A stretch of DNA of 64,000 bases, from contig CAIQAB010000015.1 in assembly GCA_903869675.1 (NCBI GenBank), positions 1-64,000 of the forward strand, given 5' to 3'. Of this stretch, positions 24,532 to 33,967 are shown piece by piece. Below the pieces are notes generated by a model. That model did not search any database. It was not told where the DNA came from and saw only the letters and a list, made by a program, of their open reading frames with translations. The position numbers and the translations under genes are program-made. Numbering within the stretch: the first letter of the stretch is position 1; each line of letters begins with the position of its first letter. This DNA is from an uncultured Verrucomicrobiota bacterium. Its GTDB lineage: Bacteria > Verrucomicrobiota > Verrucomicrobiia > Opitutales > Opitutaceae.

Positions 24532-26406
24532 ATGTGCATGCCAATACGTTTCTCGCTGGGGTGTCTCGCCGCTTACCTTTGCTCCCACAGTCTGCCGGCG
24601 GCTGAGGTGTCGGCCGCCGTTAACTCGATCGAGACGGTTCAGCTCGACGGATTGGTGGTTTTTTCGACCCGCGTGGCGTTGCAGGAGCCGGCGAGCACGT
24701 TTGCCGCGCCGGTTTCGGCGCTCCGTTTTGAACCTCGGGTGGATGTGCAGGCGCGCGGCTTTGCCGAGGCGCAGGCGGACGTCTCGATCCGAGGCGGCAC
24801 TTTTGAAAACACCGGTTTCACGGTCGGAGCGCTGCCGATCTATGATCCCCAGACCGGGCACTACTCGGCGGAGTTGCCGGTCTCATCCTATATGTTGGGG
24901 GCGCCCGAGGTCCGCGTGGGGGCGGAGCAGGCGGCGGCGGGGTTTAATGCGACTGCGGGTGGCGTGGCCTACGGCTGGCGGCCGATCCGCACGGGCGGGG
25001 CGGTGAGTGGCGGCTTCGGCTCGGACGAACTGGTGCGCGGCGAATTTTACAGCGGGTTTTTGGCGCCTGAGAAAGTTGCGGGCTTTACCGTAGGCGGGGA
25101 TGTCTCCGGGGCGGCCTCCGCGGGCGACGGCACGCTGACCGGAGCCGATCACGATTTTGGACGCGGCAACGCCCGCGTGCAGTTAGCCAATGCCGTCAGC
25201 CAGACCGATTTTTTTGCGGGGTATCAGGCCAAAAATTTCGCCTGGCCCAATCTCTACGCGGCTCGCAACCAGGCCACGCCTCGGCGGGATGAGCGCGAGC
25301 GGCTGCAGACCAAGTTGTTTCTCGTTAACAACCGCACCGAGCTCGGCGGGGATGGTGACTACGTGCAGGCGGGCGCTTACTACCGGGGGAATCGCGACCA
25401 CTATGCCATCCCGGTCTTCCGCTATAACGCCCACCATGAGACGACTGTCCGGGGTGCCGCGGTCGAGGGGCGCAAGGGCCTGTTTGGAGCGACCGCGCTA
25501 CTTTACAACGCCGGCGTGGTCGCGGATGAGCTCGAATCGACCACGTTGACTTTTGGTCCCTTCGCCAGTCGCACCCAGGCCTACGGCACGCTGCAAGGCG
25601 AGCAGACGGTGAATCTCGGGGAGCGCAGCGAGCTGGTCTTCACCGGCGGTGCGCGGCTGGAAGGCAGTGACCGGGATTCGTCCGAGGTCTCCCCGCTTGC
25701 TTCCATCGCTTGGCGCCGCAGTGATGGAATGCTCCGCCGCGTCTATGCGAGTTACGCCGAGTCCACCCAGTTGCCCACTTATCAGGCGCTCAAGGCGGCG
25801 CCGGGCGGCCTCTTCGGTGGCAATCCCGCTTTGGCCCGCGCCACGGCGGCCAACCACGAAATCGGACTGGAGCTCGGTGACGCCGTGTGGAGCGCGCAAG
25901 CGGCGGTGTTTTACCGCTCCGAGGACAACCTGCTTGATTACGTCTACAACCCCTCCAATCCGCTTTCGGCCCGTAAGGCGACCAGTGTCGATCTCGACAC
26001 CTGGGGCGCGGAGTTGTTTGTCCGGCGCACGTGGGAGGCGATCGACCTATTCGTTGGCTACACTTTTCTGAACAAAGACGATCATTATACCGACGGCAAG
26101 GCGGCCAGTTTCTACGCTCTTAACTACGCCGAGCATCGTCTCACGGCGGGGGCGATCGCCCGACTAGGCTCGGGCTTTGAGCTGCGCATCGACAACGAAT
26201 ACCGCCACCAAGCCGAGAACTCCCTGCGGCGCTACGGGCGCGACAATTTTGACACTGCGCTCGGGCTTTTTTACCGCGTGCCCTGCATAAAAGGTCTCAC
26301 GCTCGGCGCCCAGGCGGACAACCTCTGGGACACCGCCTACGAGGAGGTGCCGCTTGTGCCTGCGGCGCGTCACTCGTGGAGCCTGGGCGCGGCCTATGTT
26401 TGGTAG
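24532..26406 (+). CDS. TonB-dependent outer membrane receptor
   Basis: This 624-residue protein has a signal peptide (about 1-24, SLPAAE), a possible TonB-box-like stretch (ETVQLDGLVVF), a plug domain to about residue 170 (with DVSIRGGTFENTGFTVGALP), and a beta-barrel ending in the aromatic residue Trp624 as expected for BAM recognition. It imports a scarce ligand across the outer membrane using TonB energy. Size and plug pattern recall BtuB-like vitamin B12 or siderophore receptors. No riboswitch or metal-regulator site was seen upstream, so the substrate is open. Confidence 0.88.
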   Translation: MCMPIRFSLGCLAAYLCSHSLPAAEVSAAVNSIETVQLDGLVVFSTRVALQEPASTFAAPVSALRFEPRVDVQARGFAEAQADVSIRGGTFENTGFTVGALPIYDPQTGHYSAELPVSSYMLGAPEVRVGAEQAAAGFNATAGGVAYGWRPIRTGGAVSGGFGSDELVRGEFYSGFLAPEKVAGFTVGGDVSGAASAGDGTLTGADHDFGRGNARVQLANAVSQTDFFAGYQAKNFAWPNLYAARNQATPRRDERERLQTKLFLVNNRTELGGDGDYVQAGAYYRGNRDHYAIPVFRYNAHHETTVRGAAVEGRKGLFGATALLYNAGVVADELESTTLTFGPFASRTQAYGTLQGEQTVNLGERSELVFTGGARLEGSDRDSSEVSPLASIAWRRSDGMLRRVYASYAESTQLPTYQALKAAPGGLFGGNPALARATAANHEIGLELGDAVWSAQAAVFYRSEDNLLDYVYNPSNPLSARKATSVDLDTWGAELFVRRTWEAIDLFVGYTFLNKDDHYTDGKAASFYALNYAEHRLTAGAIARLGSGFELRIDNEYRHQAENSLRRYGRDNFDTALGLFYRVPCIKGLTLGAQADNLWDTAYEEVPLVPAARHSWSLGAAYVW

Positions 26407-26446
26407 TGACGAGCGTGCGAGTGCGGGCGGGGGCGGTCCTGACGGA

Positions 26447-26475
26447 TTGACCCGGTGGTTTTGCGCGCGGACTCT
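26447..26475 (+). promoter_or_regulatory. Candidate promoter of the M3 peptidase gene
   Basis: TTGACC (26447-26452) lies 35 bases upstream of the preferred ATG (26482). The -10 at a 17-base spacer (GACTCT) is poor. The geometry again implies a leaderless or near-leaderless transcript. Confidence 0.3.
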
Positions 26476-26481
26476 TTTATC

Positions 26482-28596
26482 ATGGTTGCCGATAACTCCT
26501 TCTCCGCTCCGCCCGACTCCGGTTCTGCTGTGAATCCATTCCTTGACCGGACTTTTCGCATCCGCTGGTCCGGGCATACGCCGGACCAGATCGCTCCGTC
26601 TATTCGGACGGCCCTGGCGCAGGCGGAGGAGGCACTGCACGCGATAGCCACCTCCGTTGAGCCGGCCAACTTCGCCAATACCTTTCTCGCGCTGGAGCGT
26701 TCCACCGAACTGCTGACCTACGCCTGGGGCAAGGTTACCCACCTCCAGTCGGTGGCGGATGCACCCGCCCTGCGCGAGGCGCAGAACGCCATGTTGCCCG
26801 AAGTCTCGGCCTTTCAGGCCAAGATCCCGCTCAACCCCGAGCTTTGGGCGCGGCTCAAGGCCGGCGCGGCGTCGCCCGAAGGTCGCGCGGTCTCCGGCGT
26901 GTGGGCGCGCTTGCGCGACGAGACGATCGCGAGCTTTGTCGAGGCCGGCGCCGATCTGCCTGCGGAAAAACGGGCGCGGTTGGAAGCACTGGAGGGCGAA
27001 CTCGCCCAGCTCACCCAGAAGTATTCGGAAAACACCCTCGATGCCACCAACGCCTGGCAACTCCTGATCGAGGACGAGGCACGTTTGCGGGGATTGCCCG
27101 CCCATGCGATTGCGGCGGCCCTCGACTCCGCCCGGCGAAAGGGCTTGGGTTCCGATGAGAAACCGGTCTGGCGCTTCACCCTGCACGGCCCGTCGCTCGA
27201 GCCGGTCATGCTTTACGCCGAGGACGATGCCATGCGCCGCGAAGTCTGGGCGGCCTCGGTGGCGGTCGGTGCCGAGGCGGAGGGGGGGAAGTGGGACAAT
27301 GGTCCGCTCGTTCAGCGCATCCTTGCGCTCCGGTCCGAAAAGGCCGCGCTTTTGGGCAAGGCAAGTTTCGCCGATCTCGTGCTCACCCGTCGCATGGCGC
27401 GCGACGGTGCCCGGGCCCTGGCCTTTGTGAGGGACTTTGAGACGCGTTGCCGCTTGGCCTTCGCTCGCGAATGCGCCGGTTTGGAAGCGTTCAAGGCGGC
27501 CCGCACCGGCGAGGCGGCCGGTCCGCTCAAGGCTTGGGAAGTCTCGTTCTGGGCGGAGAAAATGCGCCGCGAGCAGCATGCCTTCGATGACGAAGAGCTA
27601 CGTCCTTACTTTGAGGTCGGGCGCGTGCAGGCCGGCCTGTGGGAGTTGGCCAGGCGCGTCTTTGGACTAAGCATCACGGAGATCGGCATCGCTCCGGAAG
27701 AGAAGTGGTGCGACGAGGTGAAGTATTACGAAATGCACGACGAGGCCGGCCGGCATTTGGGGTCATTCTACGCCGACTGGCACCCGCGCGAGGCCAAGCG
27801 CGGCGGCGCCTGGATGGGCTACCTGGTGACCGGTGGCCCTGCGCCAGACGGAGGGCGCGCGCCGCATCTTGGCTATATCTGCGGCAATATGTCCCCCCCC
27901 ACGCCGGGGCGCGCCGCGCTACTGACCCATCGCGAGGTCGAGACGATTTTTCATGAATTCGGCCATTTGTTGCACCACCTCCTCGGCGAGGTGCCGGTCA
28001 AGTCGCTTAACGGCGTCAACGTGGCTTGGGACTTCGTCGAGCTGCCCTCGCAGATCATGGAAAACTGGTGCTGGGAGCGTGAGTCGCTCGACCTCTTCGC
28101 GCGGCATTACGAGACTGGCGCGACCATCCCCGGAGGGTTGTTTGCCAAGATGATCGGAGCGCGTAACTACCGCTCGGCCTGTGCTGCGATGCGCCAGGTG
28201 CAGTTTGCCAAGATGGACCTCCTGCTGCACACCCGCACGGCGGAGTTTATCGACGGGGATCTGGAGGCAAAGACCCGGGCTCTGGTGGCGGAGAACATGA
28301 TCCCCACCGTGCCGCCGGCGCGCACCATCGTGCGGCGCTTCGGGCATCTCTTTTCTGATCCGGTCGGCTATGCGGCCGGTTACTACTCCTACAAGTGGGC
28401 GGAGGTGCTGGAGGCGGACGCCTTTACGCGGTGGAAGACGGCCGGAGTCTTCTCCCGTGCGGTCGGAGCCGAGTTCGTCGAGCATATCCTGAGCAAGGGC
28501 AATAGTGAGGACGCCGATGTGCTCTTCCGGCGGTTCATGGGAAGGGACGCCGACCCGGCGGCGCTGCTCGAGCGCAGCGGTCTCGCATTGAGCTGA
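26482..28596 (+). CDS. M3 family oligopeptidase (oligopeptidase A-like)
   Basis: This 704-residue cytoplasmic zinc metallopeptidase has HEFGHLLHH (His491, Glu492, His495) and the downstream Glu ligand in WDFVELPSQIMENW about 25-30 residues later, all characteristic of the thimet oligopeptidase / PrlC family. It degrades short peptides, including signal peptides and proteasome-like products. The ATG at 26482 is preferred over GTG at 26455, which falls inside the candidate promoter. A C8 tract (27893-27900) in the coding sequence could be slippage-prone. It is transcribed alone, between the TonB receptor and a cupin gene. Confidence 0.92.
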   Translation: MVADNSFSAPPDSGSAVNPFLDRTFRIRWSGHTPDQIAPSIRTALAQAEEALHAIATSVEPANFANTFLALERSTELLTYAWGKVTHLQSVADAPALREAQNAMLPEVSAFQAKIPLNPELWARLKAGAASPEGRAVSGVWARLRDETIASFVEAGADLPAEKRARLEALEGELAQLTQKYSENTLDATNAWQLLIEDEARLRGLPAHAIAAALDSARRKGLGSDEKPVWRFTLHGPSLEPVMLYAEDDAMRREVWAASVAVGAEAEGGKWDNGPLVQRILALRSEKAALLGKASFADLVLTRRMARDGARALAFVRDFETRCRLAFARECAGLEAFKAARTGEAAGPLKAWEVSFWAEKMRREQHAFDDEELRPYFEVGRVQAGLWELARRVFGLSITEIGIAPEEKWCDEVKYYEMHDEAGRHLGSFYADWHPREAKRGGAWMGYLVTGGPAPDGGRAPHLGYICGNMSPPTPGRAALLTHREVETIFHEFGHLLHHLLGEVPVKSLNGVNVAWDFVELPSQIMENWCWERESLDLFARHYETGATIPGGLFAKMIGARNYRSACAAMRQVQFAKMDLLLHTRTAEFIDGDLEAKTRALVAENMIPTVPPARTIVRRFGHLFSDPVGYAAGYYSYKWAEVLEADAFTRWKTAGVFSRAVGAEFVEHILSKGNSEDADVLFRRFMGRDADPAALLERSGLALS

Positions 28597-28700
28597 TCCC
28601 CCTTTGCCGGACGCAGCCTAGCATGGAACCGCTCGGCGCGTGCGCGTCCGGGCGAAAGAGTTGGCCAGACCGGGAGGCGGGCGGCTAGGCCTGCGGCACT

Positions 28701-29165
28701 ATGATTATTGCCGATCTAGCCAAGATTCCGGGTGGGACTTTTCCTGCGCAGCGTTGGGGCCGCGGCCTGGTTGGCCAGGCCACCCAGCCGATTCAAGCCA
28801 AGGGTTTCTCCATGGGGTTTTCCGTGCTCGCGCCCAAGGGCGGCCAAGTGCCCTGGCACAACCAGGAGCAGGAAGAGGTTTACTTTATCGTGCAGGGCGA
28901 GGGTGAGATCTGCGTTCACAACGAGCGCTCCCCGATCAGGGCCGGCCAGGCGGTCTACATGCCACCGGGGCAGTTTCATCAGCTCACCAACACCGGGGAC
29001 GAGCCTATGCACATGATCTATGTGTATTGTCCGGGTGGTGACGTCGCCCACTGGCGCCAGGAGTTGAATGGCACCCTCCCTCCGGCGGGCACGGGGGATA
29101 TCCCGCCGCTGCCCGAGGGGGCGCAGCCGCAATGGACGGCCATCACGCCGAAGCCCTTGGTTTAA
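28701..29165 (+). CDS. Cupin-fold protein
   Basis: This 154-residue single-domain cupin shows motif 1 as PWHNQEQEEVYFIVQGEGEI and motif 2 as PGQFHQLTNTGDEPM. The metal-binding set is incomplete: the first motif has one His and two Glu, and the second has one His. It could be a small-molecule binding protein, isomerase or dioxygenase-like regulator; nothing in the context decides this. It is convergent with the creatininase-fold gene. TTGGCC lies 40 bases before the ATG, a possible -35 element. Confidence 0.8.
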   Translation: MIIADLAKIPGGTFPAQRWGRGLVGQATQPIQAKGFSMGFSVLAPKGGQVPWHNQEQEEVYFIVQGEGEICVHNERSPIRAGQAVYMPPGQFHQLTNTGDEPMHMIYVYCPGGDVAHWRQELNGTLPPAGTGDIPPLPEGAQPQWTAITPKPLV

Positions 29166-29197
29166 TGCCTTCGGTGGTGGAGCGAGCCGACCGCCTG

Positions 29198-30757
29198 TTA
29201 CGCCTCGGCCGCCAACTGGCGGACGATCTCGGCCAGCGACTTGGCGGCCCCTTCCGCCCAGAGCTCCCCTTTTTCCATGGTGGCGGCGGTGGCGTCGCCC
29301 ATCACGCCGTCAGGCGCCAGGTCCCGGGTGGACCAGGCCAAGTTCAAGACAGCGCCTTCGGGTCGCAGTTCGCAAGGTGCGTGGATATCGGCCGGGTGGT
29401 GGGAGACTGCAAGCGAGCGGCGGACCAAGCCGGGGGCGAGGGCAAGCATGATGGAGGTTTCCCATTCCCCGGCGTGGAAGCCGTAGGCCGCCTCCTGCGC
29501 GTTTTGGGCGGGCTTGTAGGTGCTTTGCAGCATGCCTAATCGCAAACCCGGCAATTGTTGCAACTCGCGGATCAACGCCACCAGCACGGCGCTGTTGCCA
29601 CCGTGGGTGTTGAAGAGGGCGATGCGGCGAAAGCCCAGTTGGTGCAGTTGCTCGATCTGGGTGCGCACCAGCCGGGCGAAGGTGCGGTAAGTGAGGGTCA
29701 GGGTGCCGGTCCAGTCGGCGTGTTCATTGCTCTTGCCGATGGTCACGGGCGGGGCGACGTAGGCCGGTATTCCGTCGGCCAGCAAGGCGAGGGCGCGGGC
29801 GAGGAGGCCCTGGCCGATCATCGCATCGACGCCCACGGGCAGGTGGGGGCCGTGTTGCTCGATGGCGCCGGTCGGCAAAATGGCGACGGCTCCGGGGCGG
29901 CGGGCGGCGGCGCGCAGGGCCTCCGGGGTGAGGGCGCCGAGGTAGCGGTCGCCAAAGGGCCGCCAAAGCGGAACGAGCGTCGGGGCGGGGCGGGCGGGCG
30001 CGGCGGGCGCACCGGCGGCGGGCCGGGTGCGGCCATGCCAGGCGGCCTCCTCGAGCACGCGACCGAGGCGGGCGGCGGCCTGGCGTTGCGTCAAACTGGC
30101 GGACTGGGTGCGGGCTTCTTGCAACGGACCGCCGGGAAGAGGCGGAGCTTGGCGCCAGTTGCCGGGGCGGAAATGCTCGTCACTGGACAGCTGGGGGGCG
30201 GAAGGCACGGGCACGACGCCCAGGAGCGTGGCGGCAAGGGCCTGGGTTTCCTGGCGGACGGCGAGGGCGGCGGCGGGGTGAAAATCCAAGCCCAGCGAGG
30301 CGAGGTGAACGCGATAAACCACAATCCCGAGCTCGACCCGCGCGTCCCGGGCGGCGGCATCGAGCCATTCGCGGTGCCAGGGGCTGCTGGAGAAGATCAG
30401 CAGTTTTTGGAAACCGGCGAAACGGACGCCGCGCGCAACCTCGAGCACGAGATCCCGTCCGTCCACGGCGTCGAGGCCGAACCAGGTAGATTCGGGGTGA
30501 GGTGAGGGCCCGAAGCGTAGCGGGGGCAGGATGCATGGGGCGCACGAGGCGAGGGCTTCGCCGCAGGCCGCGGCCAGCAGGTCCGTCAGCACGGCTTCCT
30601 CGGCGTTGACCGGAAGGCCCATTCCATGGTCCGCGTGACCGCATACGGGCAGCACGGCGATCGCGCCGGGCCGGGTGGCGGCGGCGGGAAATTCGTTGGT
30701 AGTTAAGTGTGCCCAGCAACAATCGGGATGGGCCCGGGCGAGCCAGGTCATGGTCAT
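29198..30757 (-). CDS. Tandem creatininase-fold amidohydrolase with degenerate first half
   Basis: This protein of about 519 residues carries two creatininase-like domains. The C-terminal one (about 265-519) keeps the metal ligands in GAIEQHGPHLPVGVDAM (Glu300, His302, Asp311), NTHGGN (His385) and HAGEWETS (Glu431). The N-terminal one (about 20-240) has the matching block GAIAVLPVCGHADHGMGLP and SSSPWHREW, where most ligands are lost. A low-complexity Ala/Pro linker joins them. The family hydrolyses cyclic amides or formamides. The start at 30757 (or 30751) is chosen because longer versions run into the divergent photolyase gene. Its substrate is unknown. Confidence 0.8.
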   Translation of the reverse strand: MTMTWLARAHPDCCWAHLTTNEFPAAATRPGAIAVLPVCGHADHGMGLPVNAEEAVLTDLLAAACGEALASCAPCILPPLRFGPSPHPESTWFGLDAVDGRDLVLEVARGVRFAGFQKLLIFSSSPWHREWLDAAARDARVELGIVVYRVHLASLGLDFHPAAALAVRQETQALAATLLGVVPVPSAPQLSSDEHFRPGNWRQAPPLPGGPLQEARTQSASLTQRQAAARLGRVLEEAAWHGRTRPAAGAPAAPARPAPTLVPLWRPFGDRYLGALTPEALRAAARRPGAVAILPTGAIEQHGPHLPVGVDAMIGQGLLARALALLADGIPAYVAPPVTIGKSNEHADWTGTLTLTYRTFARLVRTQIEQLHQLGFRRIALFNTHGGNSAVLVALIRELQQLPGLRLGMLQSTYKPAQNAQEAAYGFHAGEWETSIMLALAPGLVRRSLAVSHHPADIHAPCELRPEGAVLNLAWSTRDLAPDGVMGDATAATMEKGELWAEGAAKSLAEIVRQLAAEA

Positions 30758-30859
30758 GGGACAAATTGTGAAAGCCTGAGCGGGGCCGGCGAGGGTATTT
30801 CGTGTGCATAGCGTGACTGTGCGGCTTGCAAACTCGGGAGCAGGAGGCTTTTTGCGGGC

Positions 30860-32356
30860 GTGACCGCTGTCGCCCCCAAGCCCACTCTTCTCTGGTTTCG
30901 CAAGGACCTCCGTCTGGCCGACAATGCCGCGCTTGCAGCGGCTTTGGCGCGCGGCGGGCCGGTTTTGCCTGTCTTTGTGCTGGATGAAGCGGGCGAGGGC
31001 GGATGGCCCTTGGGCGGGGCCTCCCGCTGGTGGCTCCATCATTCGCTGGCCTCGCTCGGGGCGGATCTGCGGACCCGTGGGGTTGGTTTAATCCTAGCGC
31101 GGGGAGATTCCGAAGCGGAGCTGGAACGGTTGGTCGCGGCGACGGGTGCAGGCGCGGTGTATTGGAACCGGCGTTATGAGCCGGCGGTGCGGGAGCGGGA
31201 TGCACAAATCAAGGCGCGGCTAACGGCGGCTGGGATCGAGGCCAGGAGCTTTAACAGCTCCCTGCTCTTTGAGCCGCATACGATCCGCAACAAGCAGGAC
31301 CGACCGTTTCAAGTGTTCACTCCCTTCTGGCGGCATTGCGGCGCGCTGGGCTGGCCCGAGCCGGTCGCCAGCGAGCAAGTGCAAATCTGGCCCAACGGGG
31401 CGGCGGGAGTGCCGGTGGGGCTCGGAGTCGAGCTGGCGGACTTGGCGCTGCTCCCGGCAATTCCCTGGGACGCCGGGTTCGGCGCGGTGTGGGCGCCGGG
31501 TGAGGCGGGTGCGGCGGCGCGGTTGCAGCGATTTCTCCAAGCCGAGGCGGTGCATCGTTACGATGAGGAACGCAATCGACCTGACTTGGATGGCACTTCC
31601 GGGCTTTCGCCGCATCTGCACTGGGGGGAGATCGGGCCGAGGCAGATCGTGGCGGCGGTGCGGGCGCTCGGCCGGGAGGCGGGCACGGATCCGGCCAGCA
31701 ACGGCGCCCGGGTGTTTCTCAGTGAGGTGGGTTGGCGTGAGTTCGCCTACCACCTGCTCTTTCATTTCCCCCACACCCCCGAGCGACCGCTGCGGGAAGA
31801 CTTCGAGCGTTTTCCGTGGGCTGCGGATCCCGATGGTGAAAAACTCCGGTCTTGGTCCCGCGGACGCACCGGCTACCCCATCGTCGATGCGGGCCTGCGC
31901 CAACTCTGGGCGACGGGCTGGATGCACAACCGGGTGCGTATGATCGCGGCATCGTTTTTGGTGAAGCACCTGCGCCTGCCGTGGACAGGCGGGGCGGCTT
32001 GGTTCTGGGATACCCTGGTCGATGCCGATCTGGCGGCGAATACCCTGGGGTGGCAATGGACGGCGGGCTGTGGCGCGGACGCGGCGCCGTATTTCCGTAT
32101 TTTCGCGCCGGTTACGCAGGGTGAGCGTTTTGATGCGGCGGGCGATTATGTGCGCCGTTGGGTGCCGGAGTTGGCGGCCTTGCCGGACAAATATATCCAC
32201 GCACCCTGGACCGCGCCGGAAGAGGTCTTAATCGCAGCGCGAGTCGAGCTGGGCGTAACCTATCCGCGTCCAGTGGTGGATCACGCGGAGGCGCGGGCCG
32301 AGGCCCTGGCGGCGTTTGAGGCTCTTCGCGGGCAAGTGACCGAGCGCGACGCATGA
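30860..32356 (+). CDS. phrB: Deoxyribodipyrimidine photolyase
   Basis: This 498-residue classical photolyase has an N-terminal antenna-binding Rossmann domain (LLWFRKDLRLADNAAL) and a C-terminal FAD domain with WREFAYHLLFHFP, GRTGYPIVDAGLRQLWATGW and MHNRVRMIAASFLVKHL, plus the DTLVDADLAANTLGWQW block. It repairs cyclobutane pyrimidine dimers using light. The GTG start follows an AGGAGG-like purine run 12 bases upstream. The stop overlaps the second photolyase gene in ATGA, so both are made from one transcript. Confidence 0.95.
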   Translation: MTAVAPKPTLLWFRKDLRLADNAALAAALARGGPVLPVFVLDEAGEGGWPLGGASRWWLHHSLASLGADLRTRGVGLILARGDSEAELERLVAATGAGAVYWNRRYEPAVRERDAQIKARLTAAGIEARSFNSSLLFEPHTIRNKQDRPFQVFTPFWRHCGALGWPEPVASEQVQIWPNGAAGVPVGLGVELADLALLPAIPWDAGFGAVWAPGEAGAAARLQRFLQAEAVHRYDEERNRPDLDGTSGLSPHLHWGEIGPRQIVAAVRALGREAGTDPASNGARVFLSEVGWREFAYHLLFHFPHTPERPLREDFERFPWAADPDGEKLRSWSRGRTGYPIVDAGLRQLWATGWMHNRVRMIAASFLVKHLRLPWTGGAAWFWDTLVDADLAANTLGWQWTAGCGADAAPYFRIFAPVTQGERFDAAGDYVRRWVPELAALPDKYIHAPWTAPEEVLIAARVELGVTYPRPVVDHAEARAEALAAFEALRGQVTERDA

Positions 32357-33945
32357 GCAAATCGGTCCGCAACCTGGTGCTGGTGCTCGGCGATCAGTTG
32401 AACGCGGATTCATCCGCTTTCGACGGTTTTGATCCGGTGTGCGACGCGGTGTGGATGGCGGAGGTGCGGGAGGAGTCCGAGCACGTCTGGTCCAGCCAGC
32501 CCCGCACCGCGCTTTTTCTGGCGGCCATGCGTCACTTTCGAGACGAGCGGCGCGCGGCGGGTTATGCGCTGCACTACATGGAGCTCGGGCAACCCGCCAA
32601 CACGGGGACGCTGGCCGGGGAACTGGCGCGGGCGGTGGCGGAGCTGCGGCCGGCGCGGCTGGTGATGACCGAGCCGGGCGACTGGCGGGTGTGGCGTGCG
32701 CTGGAGGAGTCGGCGGAGGGGCTCGGCCTCGTGCTGGAGGTGCGGCCGGACCGGCATTTTTTCGCGAGTCTGGAGGAGTTTCGCATCCACGCGCTCGGCC
32801 GGAAGCAGCTGCGGTTGGAATACTTTTATCGCGAACTGAGGCGGCGTCATCGGGTTTTGCTTGATTCGTCGGGCGGGCCCGAGGGCGGCGAGTGGAACTA
32901 TGATCAGGATAATCGGGAGGGATTTCCGAAGGCGGGCCCGGGAATTTTGCCCGCGCCGGCGGCTTTCCCTCCTGATGAGACCACGCGGGAAGTGCTGGCG
33001 CTGGTGGCACGAACTTTGGCCGGCCATCCTGGTCGATTGGAGGCCTTTGACTGGCCGGTGACAGCAGCGGACGCGCACCGGGCCTTGGTCGACTTTATTG
33101 AGCATCGTCTGCCGTTTTTTGGGCGGCATCAGGATGCGATGTGGTCGGGCGAGCCCTGGCTCTACCACTCGCGGCTGGCGGCTGCGCTCAACCTCAAGTT
33201 GCTCGACCCCCGCGACGTGGTGTCGGCGGCGGAGGCGGCCTACCGGGCGGGATGCGCGCCGCTCGCGAGCGTGGAGGGTTTTATCCGCCAGATCCTTGGC
33301 TGGCGGGAATACATCCGTGGGGTCTACTGGCTGCGCATGCCGGAATACGCCGAGGTCAACGCGCTCGGGGCGCATGGTGCGCTCCCGGGGTTTTATTGGA
33401 CTGGAGATACCGAGATGGCCTGTCTGCGCGAAGCCATCGGCCAGACGCTCGCGCTGGGCTACGCGCACCACATCCAGCGGCTCATGGTCACTGGGCTTTA
33501 CACCTTGATGCTCGGGGTCGAGCCGAAGCGGGTGCACGAATGGTATCTGGCGGTATATGTCGACGCGGTGGAGTGGGTCGAACTGCCCAACGTCATCGGC
33601 ATGTCGCAGCACGCGGACGGGGGGTTTCTGGCGTCCAAGCCCTATGTCGCGACCGGCAAATACATACAGCGCATGAGCAACCACTGCGCCGGTTGCCGCT
33701 TCGATCCGGCCAAGGCAGCCGGGGAGGACGCCTGTCCCTTTACCACGCTCTACTGGGATTTCCTCGAGCGCCACGAGGCGCGACTGGCGGCGAATCCGCG
33801 CATGGCGCTTCAGGTAAAAAATCTGGCCCGGCTCGATGCCGGCGCACGACAGGCGATCCGGGAACGGGCGGCGTCCATCCGTGCCAACGACGGCAGTCCC
33901 CCGCGTTTGCCGGAAGGGACCCGGCAGACGTCGTTCTTTACCTGA
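32353..33945 (+). CDS. FeS-BCP type photolyase-related protein (prokaryotic 6-4 photolyase group)
   Basis: This 530-residue protein belongs to the cryptochrome/photolyase-related family that carries a [4Fe-4S] cluster. The four expected cysteines are Cys357 (DTEMACLREA), Cys445 and Cys448 (NHCAGC) and Cys461 (DACPFT). Their spacing (88, 3, 13) equals that recalled for Agrobacterium PhrB (350, 438, 441, 454), shifted by seven. The N-terminal domain begins NLVLVLGDQLNADS, typical of this family. Known members repair (6-4) photoproducts with FAD and a lumazine antenna. Overlap with phrB suggests coordinate repair of both major UV lesions. Confidence 0.92.
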   Translation: MSKSVRNLVLVLGDQLNADSSAFDGFDPVCDAVWMAEVREESEHVWSSQPRTALFLAAMRHFRDERRAAGYALHYMELGQPANTGTLAGELARAVAELRPARLVMTEPGDWRVWRALEESAEGLGLVLEVRPDRHFFASLEEFRIHALGRKQLRLEYFYRELRRRHRVLLDSSGGPEGGEWNYDQDNREGFPKAGPGILPAPAAFPPDETTREVLALVARTLAGHPGRLEAFDWPVTAADAHRALVDFIEHRLPFFGRHQDAMWSGEPWLYHSRLAAALNLKLLDPRDVVSAAEAAYRAGCAPLASVEGFIRQILGWREYIRGVYWLRMPEYAEVNALGAHGALPGFYWTGDTEMACLREAIGQTLALGYAHHIQRLMVTGLYTLMLGVEPKRVHEWYLAVYVDAVEWVELPNVIGMSQHADGGFLASKPYVATGKYIQRMSNHCAGCRFDPAKAAGEDACPFTTLYWDFLERHEARLAANPRMALQVKNLARLDAGARQAIRERAASIRANDGSPPRLPEGTRQTSFFT

Positions 33946-33967
33946 AGGCTAACGCGCGCGGGGCGCC

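Noticed and set aside
26164-27579. A 471-codon minus-strand frame opposite the M3 oligopeptidase
   Set aside because: Overlaps a gene with a complete HExxH peptidase sequence, and shows no recognisable domain.
30758-31042. N-terminal extension of the creatininase-fold protein
   Set aside because: It would overlap the divergent phrB gene by 183 bases and has a non-family, Arg/Lys/Pro-rich sequence.
32410-33774. A 454-codon minus-strand frame opposite the iron-sulfur photolyase
   Set aside because: Arg/His/Pro-rich shadow; the sense strand has the four conserved cysteines and family motifs.
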